The notes beneath the pieces were generated by a model that did not search any database, was not told the origin of the DNA, and saw nothing but the letters and a program-made list of their open reading frames with translations. The position numbers and the translations under genes are program-made. From NCBI GenBank assembly GCA_051872335.1, contig JBJEDT010000051.1, forward strand, positions 1 through 59,255: 59,255 nt of DNA, written 5' to 3'. Below are positions 7,404-15,867 of this stretch, piece after piece. The stretch comes from SUG2458 sp051872335. Lineage in GTDB: Bacteria > Bacillota_I > Bacilli_A > RFN20 > CAG-826. Every line of letters starts with the position of its first letter. Within the stretch, counting starts at the first letter, position 1.

Positions 7404-8663
7404 TTAAGCTACTTGACTTGCTTTGGGTTTTCTTTTGGTTGAACAAGTCTTTTTAGTTGTAGATTTTTTTGCAGGTACATTTACTTTTTTTGTAGCTGTT
7501 TTTTTCTTTAATTGAGGTTGATCTTCTTTTACTTCTTCAACTAAAGAAATTCTCCAACATCTTCTTTGTTTATGTTGAACATGTTCAAACCCTTTCCATT
7601 GAGATTGGATTTTTTCATTAATATCTAGTTCAGGACCAGTTTCTGCATACTTAATTCCATGTTTAATACATGCCTTAATACCTTCATTTAAAATGATAGC
7701 ATTAACTCCTTGTGACATATATTCTGGACGAACACCAATTGAATATAAATCAACAGTATCATTTTTCTTTAAGTCATGCAAAACTGCACTAATACCTGGT
7801 AATGATAATTTACCACCACATTTTTTCATAGCTCTAGATAATGAAGGAGCAAAGAAACCATATCCAATTAAATCACCATCTTTTGATTCAACAGCGAATA
7901 AGTAATCAGTATTTAATACTAATTTGAAATTATCAACAAATTCATCCATTTGGCGAGGACTTAATTCAGTATATCCTAATAAATAAGCATATACTTCATT
8001 CATAATATTTAAACCTTTGTGAATGTAAGGATATATTTCTTTTTTAGTTTTAAAATATTTTATTTGATAACCGAATCTTTTTAATGACATGTTTGCAATA
8101 CGATCAACACGTTCATCAATTTTTTCAGGAATTTTAATACGATATTCAACCCAGTCATTTTCTTTTTCAAATCCCATTTTTTCCATATGTTCGACATAAT
8201 ATGGGAAATTCCACAATGTAATATACATAGATGTTTCTTCAAAACCACGGATTAACATACCTTCTTTATCCATATCTGAGAAACCAATAGGGCCAATCAT
8301 TTCAACACAATTTTTTTCTTTTGCCCATTTTTTGACTTCATTTACTAATCCTGAAGAAACTTCATAATTATCAATAAAATCAAAACGAGTAATACGCATT
8401 ATTTCTTTGTTTACTTTAGTATTATACTTATGATTTAAAATTGCACCAATTCTTCCTACTATTTCTTTTCCTTCAAAAGCTAACCAATATCTTGCCTCGC
8501 ACCATTCAAAGGCACCATTTTTTTTAGGTGTTAACATTGCGTATTCATCAATATCTAGAGTAGGAACATATTGATTGACACCTTTAAACAATTTGTGAGG
8601 AAAACGAATGAATTTATACATCATTTTCTTATCACTCATCTGAATTTCTCTAATTTCTATCAT
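7404..8663 (-). CDS. GNAT-fold acetyltransferase-like protein with a basic tail
   Basis: About 419 residues. The best start is the ATG at 8663 (MIEIREIQMS), preceded by AAGAAGGAAG; an upstream in-frame TTG at 8687 would place that site inside the gene. The N-terminal half resembles a large family of Bacillota proteins of about 370 residues related to GNAT N-acetyltransferases (EGKEIVGRIGAILNHKYN, MIGPIGFSDMDKEGML). The C-terminal half has a second GNAT-like motif A region (LYSIGVRPEYMSQGVNAIIL). The last 45 residues are a Lys/Ala/Thr-rich, histone-H1-like tail (KKTATKKVNVPAKKSTTKK), which may bind nucleic acid or be disordered. The substrate is unknown. Confidence 0.7.
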   Translation of the reverse strand: MIEIREIQMSDKKMMYKFIRFPHKLFKGVNQYVPTLDIDEYAMLTPKKNGAFEWCEARYWLAFEGKEIVGRIGAILNHKYNTKVNKEIMRITRFDFIDNYEVSSGLVNEVKKWAKEKNCVEMIGPIGFSDMDKEGMLIRGFEETSMYITLWNFPYYVEHMEKMGFEKENDWVEYRIKIPEKIDERVDRIANMSLKRFGYQIKYFKTKKEIYPYIHKGLNIMNEVYAYLLGYTELSPRQMDEFVDNFKLVLNTDYLFAVESKDGDLIGYGFFAPSLSRAMKKCGGKLSLPGISAVLHDLKKNDTVDLYSIGVRPEYMSQGVNAIILNEGIKACIKHGIKYAETGPELDINEKIQSQWKGFEHVQHKQRRCWRISLVEEVKEDQPQLKKKTATKKVNVPAKKSTTKKTCSTKRKPKASQVA

Positions 8664-8733
8664 AAAAACTTCCTTCTTTGTTACCAAAATTTTAACATAA
8701 TATATTTTTTTAGTAAACTAGTTTTTAAAACGA

Positions 8734-8758
8734 GAAAAAAAGGCTTTAACAGCCTTTT
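8734..8758 (-). terminator. terminator of the atp operon
   Basis: AAAAGGCT (8738-8745) and AGCCTTTT (8751-8758). On the minus strand a run of T follows. The stem overlaps the stop codon of atpC. Confidence 0.8.
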
Positions 8759-9158
8759 ATTTAATTCTAGTATAAACTTGACTTCGAACTAATGCTCTAT
8801 TAAGGGCAGCTTTAGCTCTTTTAATATCAATATCTTGATCATGACTTTCTAATCTTTGTCGTGCTCTTTCTTCAGCTTTTTTAGCACGCTCGATATCAAT
8901 ATCTTCCTTATATTCAATAGCATTTACAAGAAGTAATGTTTCATCTTCTTTAACATTGAGTACGCCTCCATGAACAGCCATTTCTTTAACGTTTTTCCCT
9001 TGCCTAAAATTCATCGGTGCTGTTTCAACCATACTAACAAGAGGCATATGTTTTGGTAAAATTCCTGTGTATCCTTTAGTAAGTTTTATATTTAAGATAT
9101 CTACTTCTCCTTCAAAGAAAACTTTTTCAGGAGTTACAATCTTTAATTTAAATCCCAT
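8757..9158 (-). CDS. atpC: F1 ATP synthase epsilon subunit
   Basis: A 133-residue epsilon subunit, the last gene of the operon. The N-terminal beta-sandwich (FKLKIVTPEKVFFEGEVD, GYTGILPKHMPLVS, VHGGVLNVKEDETLLLV) is followed by the helical hairpin (IERAKKAEERARQRLES and IKRAKAALNRALVRSQV). It forms part of the central stalk and regulates ATP hydrolysis. The ATG directly follows the TAA of atpD, so translation is probably coupled. Confidence 0.96.
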   Translation of the reverse strand: MGFKLKIVTPEKVFFEGEVDILNIKLTKGYTGILPKHMPLVSMVETAPMNFRQGKNVKEMAVHGGVLNVKEDETLLLVNAIEYKEDIDIERAKKAEERARQRLESHDQDIDIKRAKAALNRALVRSQVYTRIK

Positions 9159-10574
9159 TTATAATGTTTTAGCCTTTTTTTCAGCTTCTTCTACAGTACC
9201 TACATAAAGGAATGCTTGCTCAGGAAGATGGTCATATTTACCTTCAAGAATTAATTTGAAACTATGAATAGTTTCTTTTAGAGGAACAGAAATACCTTTA
9301 AAACCATTAAATTGCTCAGCAACATGGAATGGTTGGGATAAGAAATTACGAATACGTCTTGCTCTATTAACAATAACTTTATCTTCTTCTGATAATTCAT
9401 CCATACCTAAAATAGCAATAATATCTTGTAAGTCTTTATATCTTTGTAAAATTTCTTGAACTCCTCTAGCTACTTCATAATGCTCTTTTCCTACAATATT
9501 TGGATCTAATATTTGCGAAGAAGAATCTAAAGGGTCAACTGCTGGATATATACCTAAAGCAGCAGTACTACGATCTAAAACTGTTTTAGCATCAAGATGT
9601 GAGAAAGTTGTCGCAGGTGCTGGGTCGGTTAAGTCATCAGCTGGAACATAAATAGCTTGAACTGATGTAATAGAGCCATCTTTGGTTGAAGTAATTCTTT
9701 CTTGAAGTTGCCCCATTTCAGTAGCTAAAGTAGGTTGATAACCAACTGCAGAAGGCATACGTCCAAGAAGAGCAGAAACTTCTGAACCAGCTTGAGTAAA
9801 TCTGAAAATATTGTCAATAAATAATAATACATCTTGGTGTTCAGTATCACGGAAATGCTCAGCCATAGTAAGACCTGTTAGACCAACTCTCATACGAGCT
9901 CCTGGTGGTTCATTCATTTGTCCAAAGACAAGAGCTGTTTTTGATAAAACACCAGATTCTTTCATTTCATGATATAAATCATTACCTTCACGTGTTCTTT
10001 CACCTACACCAGCAAAAACAGAAATACCACCTTTTTCGGTAGCTATGTTATTAATCAATTCTTGAATCAAAACTGTTTTACCAACGCCAGCTCCACCAAA
10101 TAATCCGATTTTTCCACCTTTAACATAAGGACATAATAAGTCAATTACTTTAATGCCTGTTTCCAAAATTTCTCTAGAAGTTTTTTGTTCTTCATATGAA
10201 GGTGGATTTCTATGAATAGGCATATGTTTAACTTTATCAAATGATTCTTTAGATGATAAATTATCAATAGGTTCACCTAAAACATTGAACATTCTTCCTA
10301 AAGTTTCTTTGCCAACTGGAACAGATATAGGTCCAAAAGTGTTTCTTGCTTGCATTCCTCTTACAAGACCTTCAGTTGGTCCCATTGCAATACATCTAAC
10401 AACATCATCACCAATATGTTGAGCAACTTCAACAGTCAAAGAAGTTCCATCTTCTCTTTTTATTTCTAGTGCAGTTAATAAATTTGGTAAATGTAATTCT
10501 TTAAAACGAACATCAACAACTGGTCCTATAATTTGAATTACCTCACCATATTCTAATTCATTGTTTTTTAACAT
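9159..10574 (-). CDS. atpD: F1 ATP synthase beta subunit
   Basis: Catalytic beta subunit of 471 residues. The Walker A motif GGAGVGKT, GERTREGNDLYHEM with the catalytic glutamate, the Walker B region DVLLFIDNIFRFTQAGSEVS and the DELSEED sequence near the C-terminus are intact. It binds nucleotide and makes ATP in the alpha3beta3 hexamer. AAGGAGG precedes the ATG. It sits between atpG and atpC in the usual order. Confidence 0.98.
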   Translation of the reverse strand: MLKNNELEYGEVIQIIGPVVDVRFKELHLPNLLTALEIKREDGTSLTVEVAQHIGDDVVRCIAMGPTEGLVRGMQARNTFGPISVPVGKETLGRMFNVLGEPIDNLSSKESFDKVKHMPIHRNPPSYEEQKTSREILETGIKVIDLLCPYVKGGKIGLFGGAGVGKTVLIQELINNIATEKGGISVFAGVGERTREGNDLYHEMKESGVLSKTALVFGQMNEPPGARMRVGLTGLTMAEHFRDTEHQDVLLFIDNIFRFTQAGSEVSALLGRMPSAVGYQPTLATEMGQLQERITSTKDGSITSVQAIYVPADDLTDPAPATTFSHLDAKTVLDRSTAALGIYPAVDPLDSSSQILDPNIVGKEHYEVARGVQEILQRYKDLQDIIAILGMDELSEEDKVIVNRARRIRNFLSQPFHVAEQFNGFKGISVPLKETIHSFKLILEGKYDHLPEQAFLYVGTVEEAEKKAKTL

Positions 10575-10588
10575 GCTTGTCGTCCTCC

Positions 10589-11428
10589 TTACTTATTTAG
10601 TGAGCCACCTACTACTTCAGTAATTTCCTGAGTAATAGCTGCTTGACGTTCCTTATTGTATAAAATCTGTAATTTATCAATAATTTCTTGAGAATTATCG
10701 GTTGCTGTTTCCATAGCAGTTCTTCTTGATGCTTGTTCAGAAACTACCGATTCAATTAATTTTCCATACATTACACTTTTTACATACATTGGTAAAAGTG
10801 CATCTATAATATCTAATGGAGTTGGCTCCATTATAGTATATTTCTTAGTTATTTTTTGTTTTTTCATATCTACAGGCAATAACTGCAATGCTTCTGGAGT
10901 GAAAGTTAAAGAATTAACATATTTTGTATAAATCAATTTAATACAGCCAATTTCACCTTTTGAATACATAGCAATGATTTCATTACAAAGTAAATCAATA
11001 TCTTGATAATTAATATGCGATAATATATCAACAAATCTATCATCTATATTATTCAATAAATTATTGTAATGAGTATAACCTTTTGTACCAATCATAATCA
11101 CTTTATCATCTTGACCAACCAAAGAATCAACAACTTTAAATATTTCATAATTATAACCAGCACACAAACCTAGATTCGATGTTACGACAATAAATAATGT
11201 CTTGTTCGATTTATTTCCTTTAACAAAAACTGAATCACAGTCTTCAACTGAAGAAAATACATCACTTGCAATATCAATCATTGAAGCTGTATAAGACATA
11301 TTTTCTTGCATCTTATCTTTTAAGGCTTTTAGTTTAGCAGTTGCGACAAGTTCCATCGCTTTTGTTATTTTTTTTGTTGAACTTACCGACTGAATACGAC
11401 GTTTAGTTGCTTGAAGTCCAAGTGACAT
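10589..11428 (-). CDS. atpG: F1 ATP synthase gamma subunit
   Basis: A 279-residue gamma subunit forming the rotating central shaft. The N-terminal helix (GLQATKRRIQSVSSTKKITKAMELVATAKL) and the C-terminal helix (SRRTAMETATDNSQEII, then YNKERQAAITQEITEVVGG) are the conserved coiled-coil elements. The Rossmann-like middle is present (VTSNLGLCAGYN). AAAGGAGGTG precedes the ATG. It follows atpA by 20 bases. Confidence 0.97.
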   Translation of the reverse strand: MSLGLQATKRRIQSVSSTKKITKAMELVATAKLKALKDKMQENMSYTASMIDIASDVFSSVEDCDSVFVKGNKSNKTLFIVVTSNLGLCAGYNYEIFKVVDSLVGQDDKVIMIGTKGYTHYNNLLNNIDDRFVDILSHINYQDIDLLCNEIIAMYSKGEIGCIKLIYTKYVNSLTFTPEALQLLPVDMKKQKITKKYTIMEPTPLDIIDALLPMYVKSVMYGKLIESVVSEQASRRTAMETATDNSQEIIDKLQILYNKERQAAITQEITEVVGGSLNK

Positions 11429-11448
11429 CCCTTGTCACCTCCTTTAAT

Positions 11449-12969
11449 TTATTTTTTAAGAGAATTTTCAAATGATGTTATAAATTTGCTAATTACTTTT
11501 TTCATTTTCTCCTCTAGTTTTAAAGAAATTACTTTTTCATTAGCTAAAGTTTCTAATATATCAGGATATTTCTTTTGAATATGAGAATATAATTCATCTA
11601 AGCAAGGTCTAATATTCGAAATTCCTATATTTTCTAAATATCTATTTTTAGCAGTAAATAATTCTATAATTTGTTGGTTAACATCTTTATTTACATATTG
11701 AGGTTGTCTTAAAACTTCCATCAAAACTTCACCGTGATTTAATATATTTTTTGTATTTTGATCTAAATCACTTCCAAATTGAGAGAATGATTGTAATTCA
11801 CGGAAGTTTGCTAATTCAATTTTTAATGAGCCAGCAACTTGTTTCATAGCTTTGATTTGTGCACTACTACCGACACGAGAAACTGATAAGCCAGAATCAA
11901 CAGCAGGTCTTTGTCCAGAATTAAATAGCTCACTCATTAAGAAAATTTGTCCATCAGTAATTGAAATAACATTTGTAGGAATATATGCAGAAATATCACC
12001 AGCTTGTGTTTCAATAATTGGTAAAGCAGTAATAGAACCACCACCATATTCCGGTGCTAATCTACAAGCACGTTCCAATAAACGAGAGTGTAAATAAAAG
12101 ACATCACCAGGATAAGCTTCTCGACCAGGAGATCTTTTTAATAGTAAAGATAAAGTACGATAAGCAACTGCATGCTTACTTAAATCATCATAAACAATTA
12201 AGACATCCTTTCCTTGTTCCATCCACTCTTCACCAATAGTAACACCAGCATAAGGTGCAATATATTGTAATGGAGCAAGTTCACTAGCAGTAGCAGAAAC
12301 AATAACTGTATATTCTAATGCTCCGTGAGTTCTTAAAGTTTCAACAATTTGAGCAACGGTAGAATTCTTTTGTCCAATAGCAACATAAATACATAAACAA
12401 TCTTTACCTTTTTGGTTCATAATTGTATCAATTGCTATAGCAGTTTTACCAGTTTGTCTATCACCAATAATAAGTTCACGTTGACCTCTACCAATAGGAA
12501 TCATTGAGTCAATAGATGTAATACCTGTTTGTAAAGGAACATTGACTGATTTTCTAGTCATAACACCAGGAGCTATTCTTTCAACAGGTCTAAATTTTGT
12601 TGATTTAATTTCACCCAAACCATCTATTGGTTGACCTAAAGCATTAACTACACGGCCAAGTAAAGCATCACCAACTGGAACCTCAACTACTCTACCAGTT
12701 CTTTTTACTGTATCTCCTTCTTTAATATTACGATCATTACCTAAAAGAACAGCACCAACATGATCTTCTTCAAGATTTAGGACCATACCATAAACATCAC
12801 CAGGGAAAATTAATAATTCATTCAACATCGCTTTATCTAGACCATATACTAAAGCAATACCATCACCAACAGTAATAACAGTTCCGATATCATTGCTTTC
12901 CACGCGATGTTCGTAATTCTTGATTTGTTCTTTAATTAATGCACTAATTTCGTTTGTATTAATTTTCAT
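11449..12969 (-). CDS. atpA: F1 ATP synthase alpha subunit
   Basis: A 506-residue alpha subunit, full length. It has the non-catalytic nucleotide-binding P-loop GDRQTGKT, RELIIGD, the DVLIVYDDLSKHAVAYR region, and the conserved SVSRVGSSAQ with the arginine that reaches the beta active site. AAAGGAGGTC precedes the ATG, which follows the atpH stop by one base. The C-terminal 70 residues are Lys/Glu-rich and helical, as usual. Confidence 0.98.
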   Translation of the reverse strand: MKINTNEISALIKEQIKNYEHRVESNDIGTVITVGDGIALVYGLDKAMLNELLIFPGDVYGMVLNLEEDHVGAVLLGNDRNIKEGDTVKRTGRVVEVPVGDALLGRVVNALGQPIDGLGEIKSTKFRPVERIAPGVMTRKSVNVPLQTGITSIDSMIPIGRGQRELIIGDRQTGKTAIAIDTIMNQKGKDCLCIYVAIGQKNSTVAQIVETLRTHGALEYTVIVSATASELAPLQYIAPYAGVTIGEEWMEQGKDVLIVYDDLSKHAVAYRTLSLLLKRSPGREAYPGDVFYLHSRLLERACRLAPEYGGGSITALPIIETQAGDISAYIPTNVISITDGQIFLMSELFNSGQRPAVDSGLSVSRVGSSAQIKAMKQVAGSLKIELANFRELQSFSQFGSDLDQNTKNILNHGEVLMEVLRQPQYVNKDVNQQIIELFTAKNRYLENIGISNIRPCLDELYSHIQKKYPDILETLANEKVISLKLEEKMKKVISKFITSFENSLKK

Positions 12970-12970
12970 A

Positions 12971-13510
12971 CTAATGACCTCCTTTAGTTAATGAATGTTT
13001 GAGTGATTCAATACGATGTGTAATAGAACCATCAAATACCGTATCGTTAATAACGACTTTAACTCCACCTATTAAATTAGAATTAATTTCATTTTTTAAT
13101 TCGACTTTTTTTCCTAGCTTCTTGGAAATAACTTCTTCAATTCTAGAAATTTGATTTTTATCTAGCTCAATAACTGAATAGATAATGCCTTCTAAAATAT
13201 TTTGCTTATCGTTACATTTTGTATTAAAATCGCTTAATATTTCTAATAAACAATTTTCTCTATTGTTATCAAAAACAACATCAACAAAAGAAGTGAGCAT
13301 CGGTAACTTAAATTTATTTACGACCTCATTTACTATTTGTTTTTTTTCATCTTTCTTAATAAAGTATGACGAAATAATCTGCATATATTTTGGATTTTCT
13401 TCTATACATTGCGAAAATACTTTACATGCTTCTTGATATTCTTTAATTTTATTTTCTTCTTCGGCAATAGAGAATAATGCACTACTATAACGACTTGCTA
13501 GGCTATCCAT
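12971..13510 (-). CDS. atpH: F1 ATP synthase delta subunit
   Basis: A 179-residue delta (OSCP) subunit linking the peripheral stalk to F1. The opening SLASRYSSALFSIAEEENKI and the C-terminal region LIGGVKVVINDTVFDGSIT are typical. Its ATG overlaps the atpF stop (TAATG), indicating translational coupling. Confidence 0.95.
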   Translation of the reverse strand: MDSLASRYSSALFSIAEEENKIKEYQEACKVFSQCIEENPKYMQIISSYFIKKDEKKQIVNEVVNKFKLPMLTSFVDVVFDNNRENCLLEILSDFNTKCNDKQNILEGIIYSVIELDKNQISRIEEVISKKLGKKVELKNEINSNLIGGVKVVINDTVFDGSITHRIESLKHSLTKGGH

Positions 13511-14070
13511 TATTTATCGACTTCCTTTATAAAATCTTCAATTAATTTAGAATTATCTTCTTCATTTATTTCACGACTTAAAATTGCTTTTGATGCATCA
13601 AGTGCAACATTCACAATTTCATTATGAATGTCATCCAAGGCTTTTTCCTTACTTTTTGCAATTTCATTATCAGCTTGAAGTTTTGAATTTTGAATTTCTA
13701 ATTTTGTTTGAGCAATCATATCATCATGCTCACGAATAGCATCTTTTTTTGCTTCATTAATAATGTTACGTGCTTCTTTTTGACTTTTGACAATATTATC
13801 TTCTGCCTCTTGTTGAAGTTTAAAAGCAGTAGAATTTTTTTCCTCAGCTTCTTTAATATTTTTTTCAACATAAGAAGCACGTTCGTTCAATAATTTTTTA
13901 ACTGGTTTGTATGCTAAAAACACACCAGCTAAAACTAGTACTCCAAAAGATAATAATTGAACGACTAATGGTTCCCATCCATTAGGAAAGAGTTTATTAA
14001 TGAAATCTTGAGCATCTAGTCCAAGATCAAATAGTACAACCATTGCCGAAATATTTAATAAATTCGACAT
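13510..14070 (-). CDS. atpF: F0 ATP synthase b subunit
   Basis: A 186-residue b subunit of the peripheral stalk. The membrane segment lies at about 33-53 (PLVVQLLSFGVLVLAGVFLA) after an N-terminal extension of about 30 residues that includes another hydrophobic stretch. A long charged coiled coil follows (KPVKKLLNERASYVEKNIKE through SREINEEDNSKLIEDFI). GAGAGG precedes the ATG. Confidence 0.95.
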   Translation of the reverse strand: MSNLLNISAMVVLFDLGLDAQDFINKLFPNGWEPLVVQLLSFGVLVLAGVFLAYKPVKKLLNERASYVEKNIKEAEEKNSTAFKLQQEAEDNIVKSQKEARNIINEAKKDAIREHDDMIAQTKLEIQNSKLQADNEIAKSKEKALDDIHNEIVNVALDASKAILSREINEEDNSKLIEDFIKEVDK

Positions 14071-14090
14071 AGAAATTTACCTCTCTTATA

Positions 14091-14372
14091 CTATAAAGCT
14101 ACTAAGAATAACAATAATAATGAAATTAACAAAGCATAAATACCTGTTGTTTCAACTAAAGCACAAGAAATAATCATTGTACTTCTAATTGTACTTGAAG
14201 CCTCTGGATTACGGCCAATTGCTTCAATAGCTTTTGCTGTTGTTAAACCTTCACCAATAGCACAACCAGCACCACCTAAAACAGCAATAGCAGCACCCAT
14301 AGCAGCCCATGCTTGGACTGTGAATTCATTAGCTACAGTATCAGCTAATACTCTTAAAACATTTTCTAACAT
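14091..14372 (-). CDS. atpE: F0 ATP synthase c subunit, two-carboxylate Na+-type motif
   Basis: A 93-residue c subunit with two membrane helices and the polar loop GRNPEAS (54-60). The ion-carrying glutamate is E74 in VETTGIY, and helix 1 has a second acidic residue, E41, in AIGEGLTTAKA. The spacing E41-E74 (33 residues) equals that of Q32-E65 in the Na+-binding Ilyobacter ring. A Glu in place of that Gln is the two-carboxylate motif described for the Na+ ring of Fusobacterium. T75, T76 and Y79 also fit the Na+ site. The ring forms the ion-driven rotor. GGAG precedes the ATG. The ion preference is inferred, not shown. Confidence 0.95.
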   Translation of the reverse strand: MLENVLRVLADTVANEFTVQAWAAMGAAIAVLGGAGCAIGEGLTTAKAIEAIGRNPEASSTIRSTMIISCALVETTGIYALLISLLLLFLVAL

Positions 14373-14390
14373 TTTTTAACTCTCCTTTTT

Positions 14391-15188
14391 TTATTTTTTA
14401 TTTCCAACTTCAGTTAATTCTGTAGAAAGTTCATCATCTTGAGGACCTTCTTGAGCAACTAACAACATAGTTAACATACAGAATACTGTAGTTTGAATAA
14501 ACCCTGAAAATAGATCAAAATACGCATGGAATAAAGGCGTAATTAATGGTGGTAAAACTCCCATCCAACCAAATAAAGATTCCGATAACATTTCTAATAC
14601 ACTATAGAAAAGATTCATTAAGACCATACCAGCAACAGCATTACCTAATAAACGGAAAGACATAGATAAAAGTGGAGCCCACATAGATAATAAATTAATT
14701 GGTAAGAAAATTGGAAATGGAGAAATATATCTTTTAAAATATCCCCATTTTGCATATTTCATATTTGTAATATGTATCATTAAAAAAGTAATTAATGCTA
14801 AAGAAAAAGGTACCATATAATAGGTCATCGGCGAAGGAACACCAATTAGACCAATTAAAAAACAAGCCATTATATAAAAATATAGAACCATAATATATGG
14901 GGCTAATTTACTAAATCTTTTGCCCATATTATCTTCTACCATTCCATCAATTTTAGATACACATAGCTCTGCAATATTTAATAAACCTTTAGGCTTTTTT
15001 AATGGATCAGCCTTTCTAGCCATTAAAAATATTATGAAGAATAAGATAATTCCAATAATACAAACAATAATAGATGAATAAATTTCTCCTGGTAATCCTT
15101 TAACAGTTGATGAAGGAAGTGCAATACTACATGAAGTCAAACATAAAACACAAAAAATTAATGAAAAGATTTTATAAATTTTCTTCAT
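14391..15188 (-). CDS. atpB: F0 ATP synthase a subunit with N-terminal lipobox
   Basis: A 265-residue a subunit, the stator half-channel protein. The essential arginine is R179 in SMSFRLLGNAVAGMVL, and the C-terminal helices follow (LPPLITPLFHAYFDLFSGFIQ). The N-terminus is unusual: MKKIYK, a hydrophobic stretch, then CLTSC with Cys20, which reads as a type II (lipoprotein) signal peptide before the first regular membrane segment (about 38-57). Many a subunits lack a cleavable signal. AAAGGAGG precedes the ATG. It overlaps the upstream atpI-like gene by 17 bases. Confidence 0.95.
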   Translation of the reverse strand: MKKIYKIFSLIFCVLCLTSCSIALPSSTVKGLPGEIYSSIIVCIIGIILFFIIFLMARKADPLKKPKGLLNIAELCVSKIDGMVEDNMGKRFSKLAPYIMVLYFYIMACFLIGLIGVPSPMTYYMVPFSLALITFLMIHITNMKYAKWGYFKRYISPFPIFLPINLLSMWAPLLSMSFRLLGNAVAGMVLMNLFYSVLEMLSESLFGWMGVLPPLITPLFHAYFDLFSGFIQTTVFCMLTMLLVAQEGPQDDELSTELTEVGNKK

Positions 15189-15597
15189 TGCGATTAACCT
15201 CCTTTTTTGTTTTTAAAGATACAATTACCATAACGATTTTAACAATAAAATATCCTCCACAAGTGGTGAAAACATTAAAGATGTAATAACCAAAATGATA
15301 AGGTATTAAACATGCTAGTAGTCCAATTAAATAAAAGAGCCATCTTAATAAGTAATTAAAAATACCTCTTAAACGTGGATGCTTATATCTTAAAGTTGAA
15401 TTAATTTGATAAATTAACATTTGATAAGACAATAAGCCTACTAATCCACCTAATAATATACCTAATGGTAAGTCCATATGCTCAAAAAAGAAAAAAGGTG
15501 ATAGACAAATAAATAAACCGATTGTAACAAATAAGGAAACTAATTTAATAATGTTTTGTTCTTTTTTCAAATATTCCTTACTTAATATCTTTGCCAT
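15172..15597 (-). CDS. AtpI-like membrane protein at the head of the atp operon
   Basis: About 141 residues with four membrane segments (about 17-35, 43-62, 82-99, 105-128). The start chosen is the ATG at 15597 (MAKILSKEYLKKEQN), preceded by GGAAGG; an upstream extension to 15702 has no such site. Position directly before atpB, four-helix layout and small size match AtpI/UncI, which helps assemble the c ring or handle Mg2+. Sequence identity to AtpI is not obvious, so the name rests on context. Confidence 0.6.
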   Translation of the reverse strand: MAKILSKEYLKKEQNIIKLVSLFVTIGLFICLSPFFFFEHMDLPLGILLGGLVGLLSYQMLIYQINSTLRYKHPRLRGIFNYLLRWLFYLIGLLACLIPYHFGYYIFNVFTTCGGYFIVKIVMVIVSLKTKKEVNRNEENL

Positions 15598-15789
15598 TTC
15601 AAACCTTCCTATCCTTAGCATCGGTATCATAATTTTACTACATTTTTTAAAGAAATACATAAGAAAAACGCATATTTCTACATTACAATGTATTTTGTCC
15701 AAATTTTATGCTTTTAACACAATTGCAATATAATTTTCGCGAAATTTTTCTTTTAAAGTAAAATTTTTTTCAAAATGCTCGCAAAAAAG

Positions 15790-15803
15790 TGGAAGCGCTT
15801 GCA
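15790..15803. promoter_or_regulatory. cre-like catabolite-responsive element
   Basis: TGGAAGCGCTTGCA fits the CcpA consensus TGWAARCGYTWNCW at every position except the third. It lies in the divergent region between the atp operon (starting 15597, minus) and the nucleoside kinase (15868, plus), just upstream of the TATAAT at 15825-15830. It could repress the kinase or tune both units in response to sugar supply. CcpA itself is not in the window. Confidence 0.5.
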
Positions 15804-15824
15804 TTTTATGTCCTTTTTCTTTAT

Positions 15825-15830
15825 TATAAT
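15825..15830 (+). promoter_or_regulatory. -10 element of the nucleoside kinase gene
   Basis: Perfect TATAAT, 38 bases before the ATG. A TTGCAT at 15799-15804 could be the -35, but the 20-base spacing is long. That -35 candidate overlaps the cre-like site. Confidence 0.45.
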
Positions 15831-15867
15831 AAAGCACGCAAGTATGCGCGTAAGGAGGTTGTTTAAC

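Noticed and set aside
15775..15867. Upstream extension of the nucleoside kinase
   Set aside because: It would translate through the cre-like site and promoter; the ATG at 15868 has a strong ribosome binding site and matches the family start.
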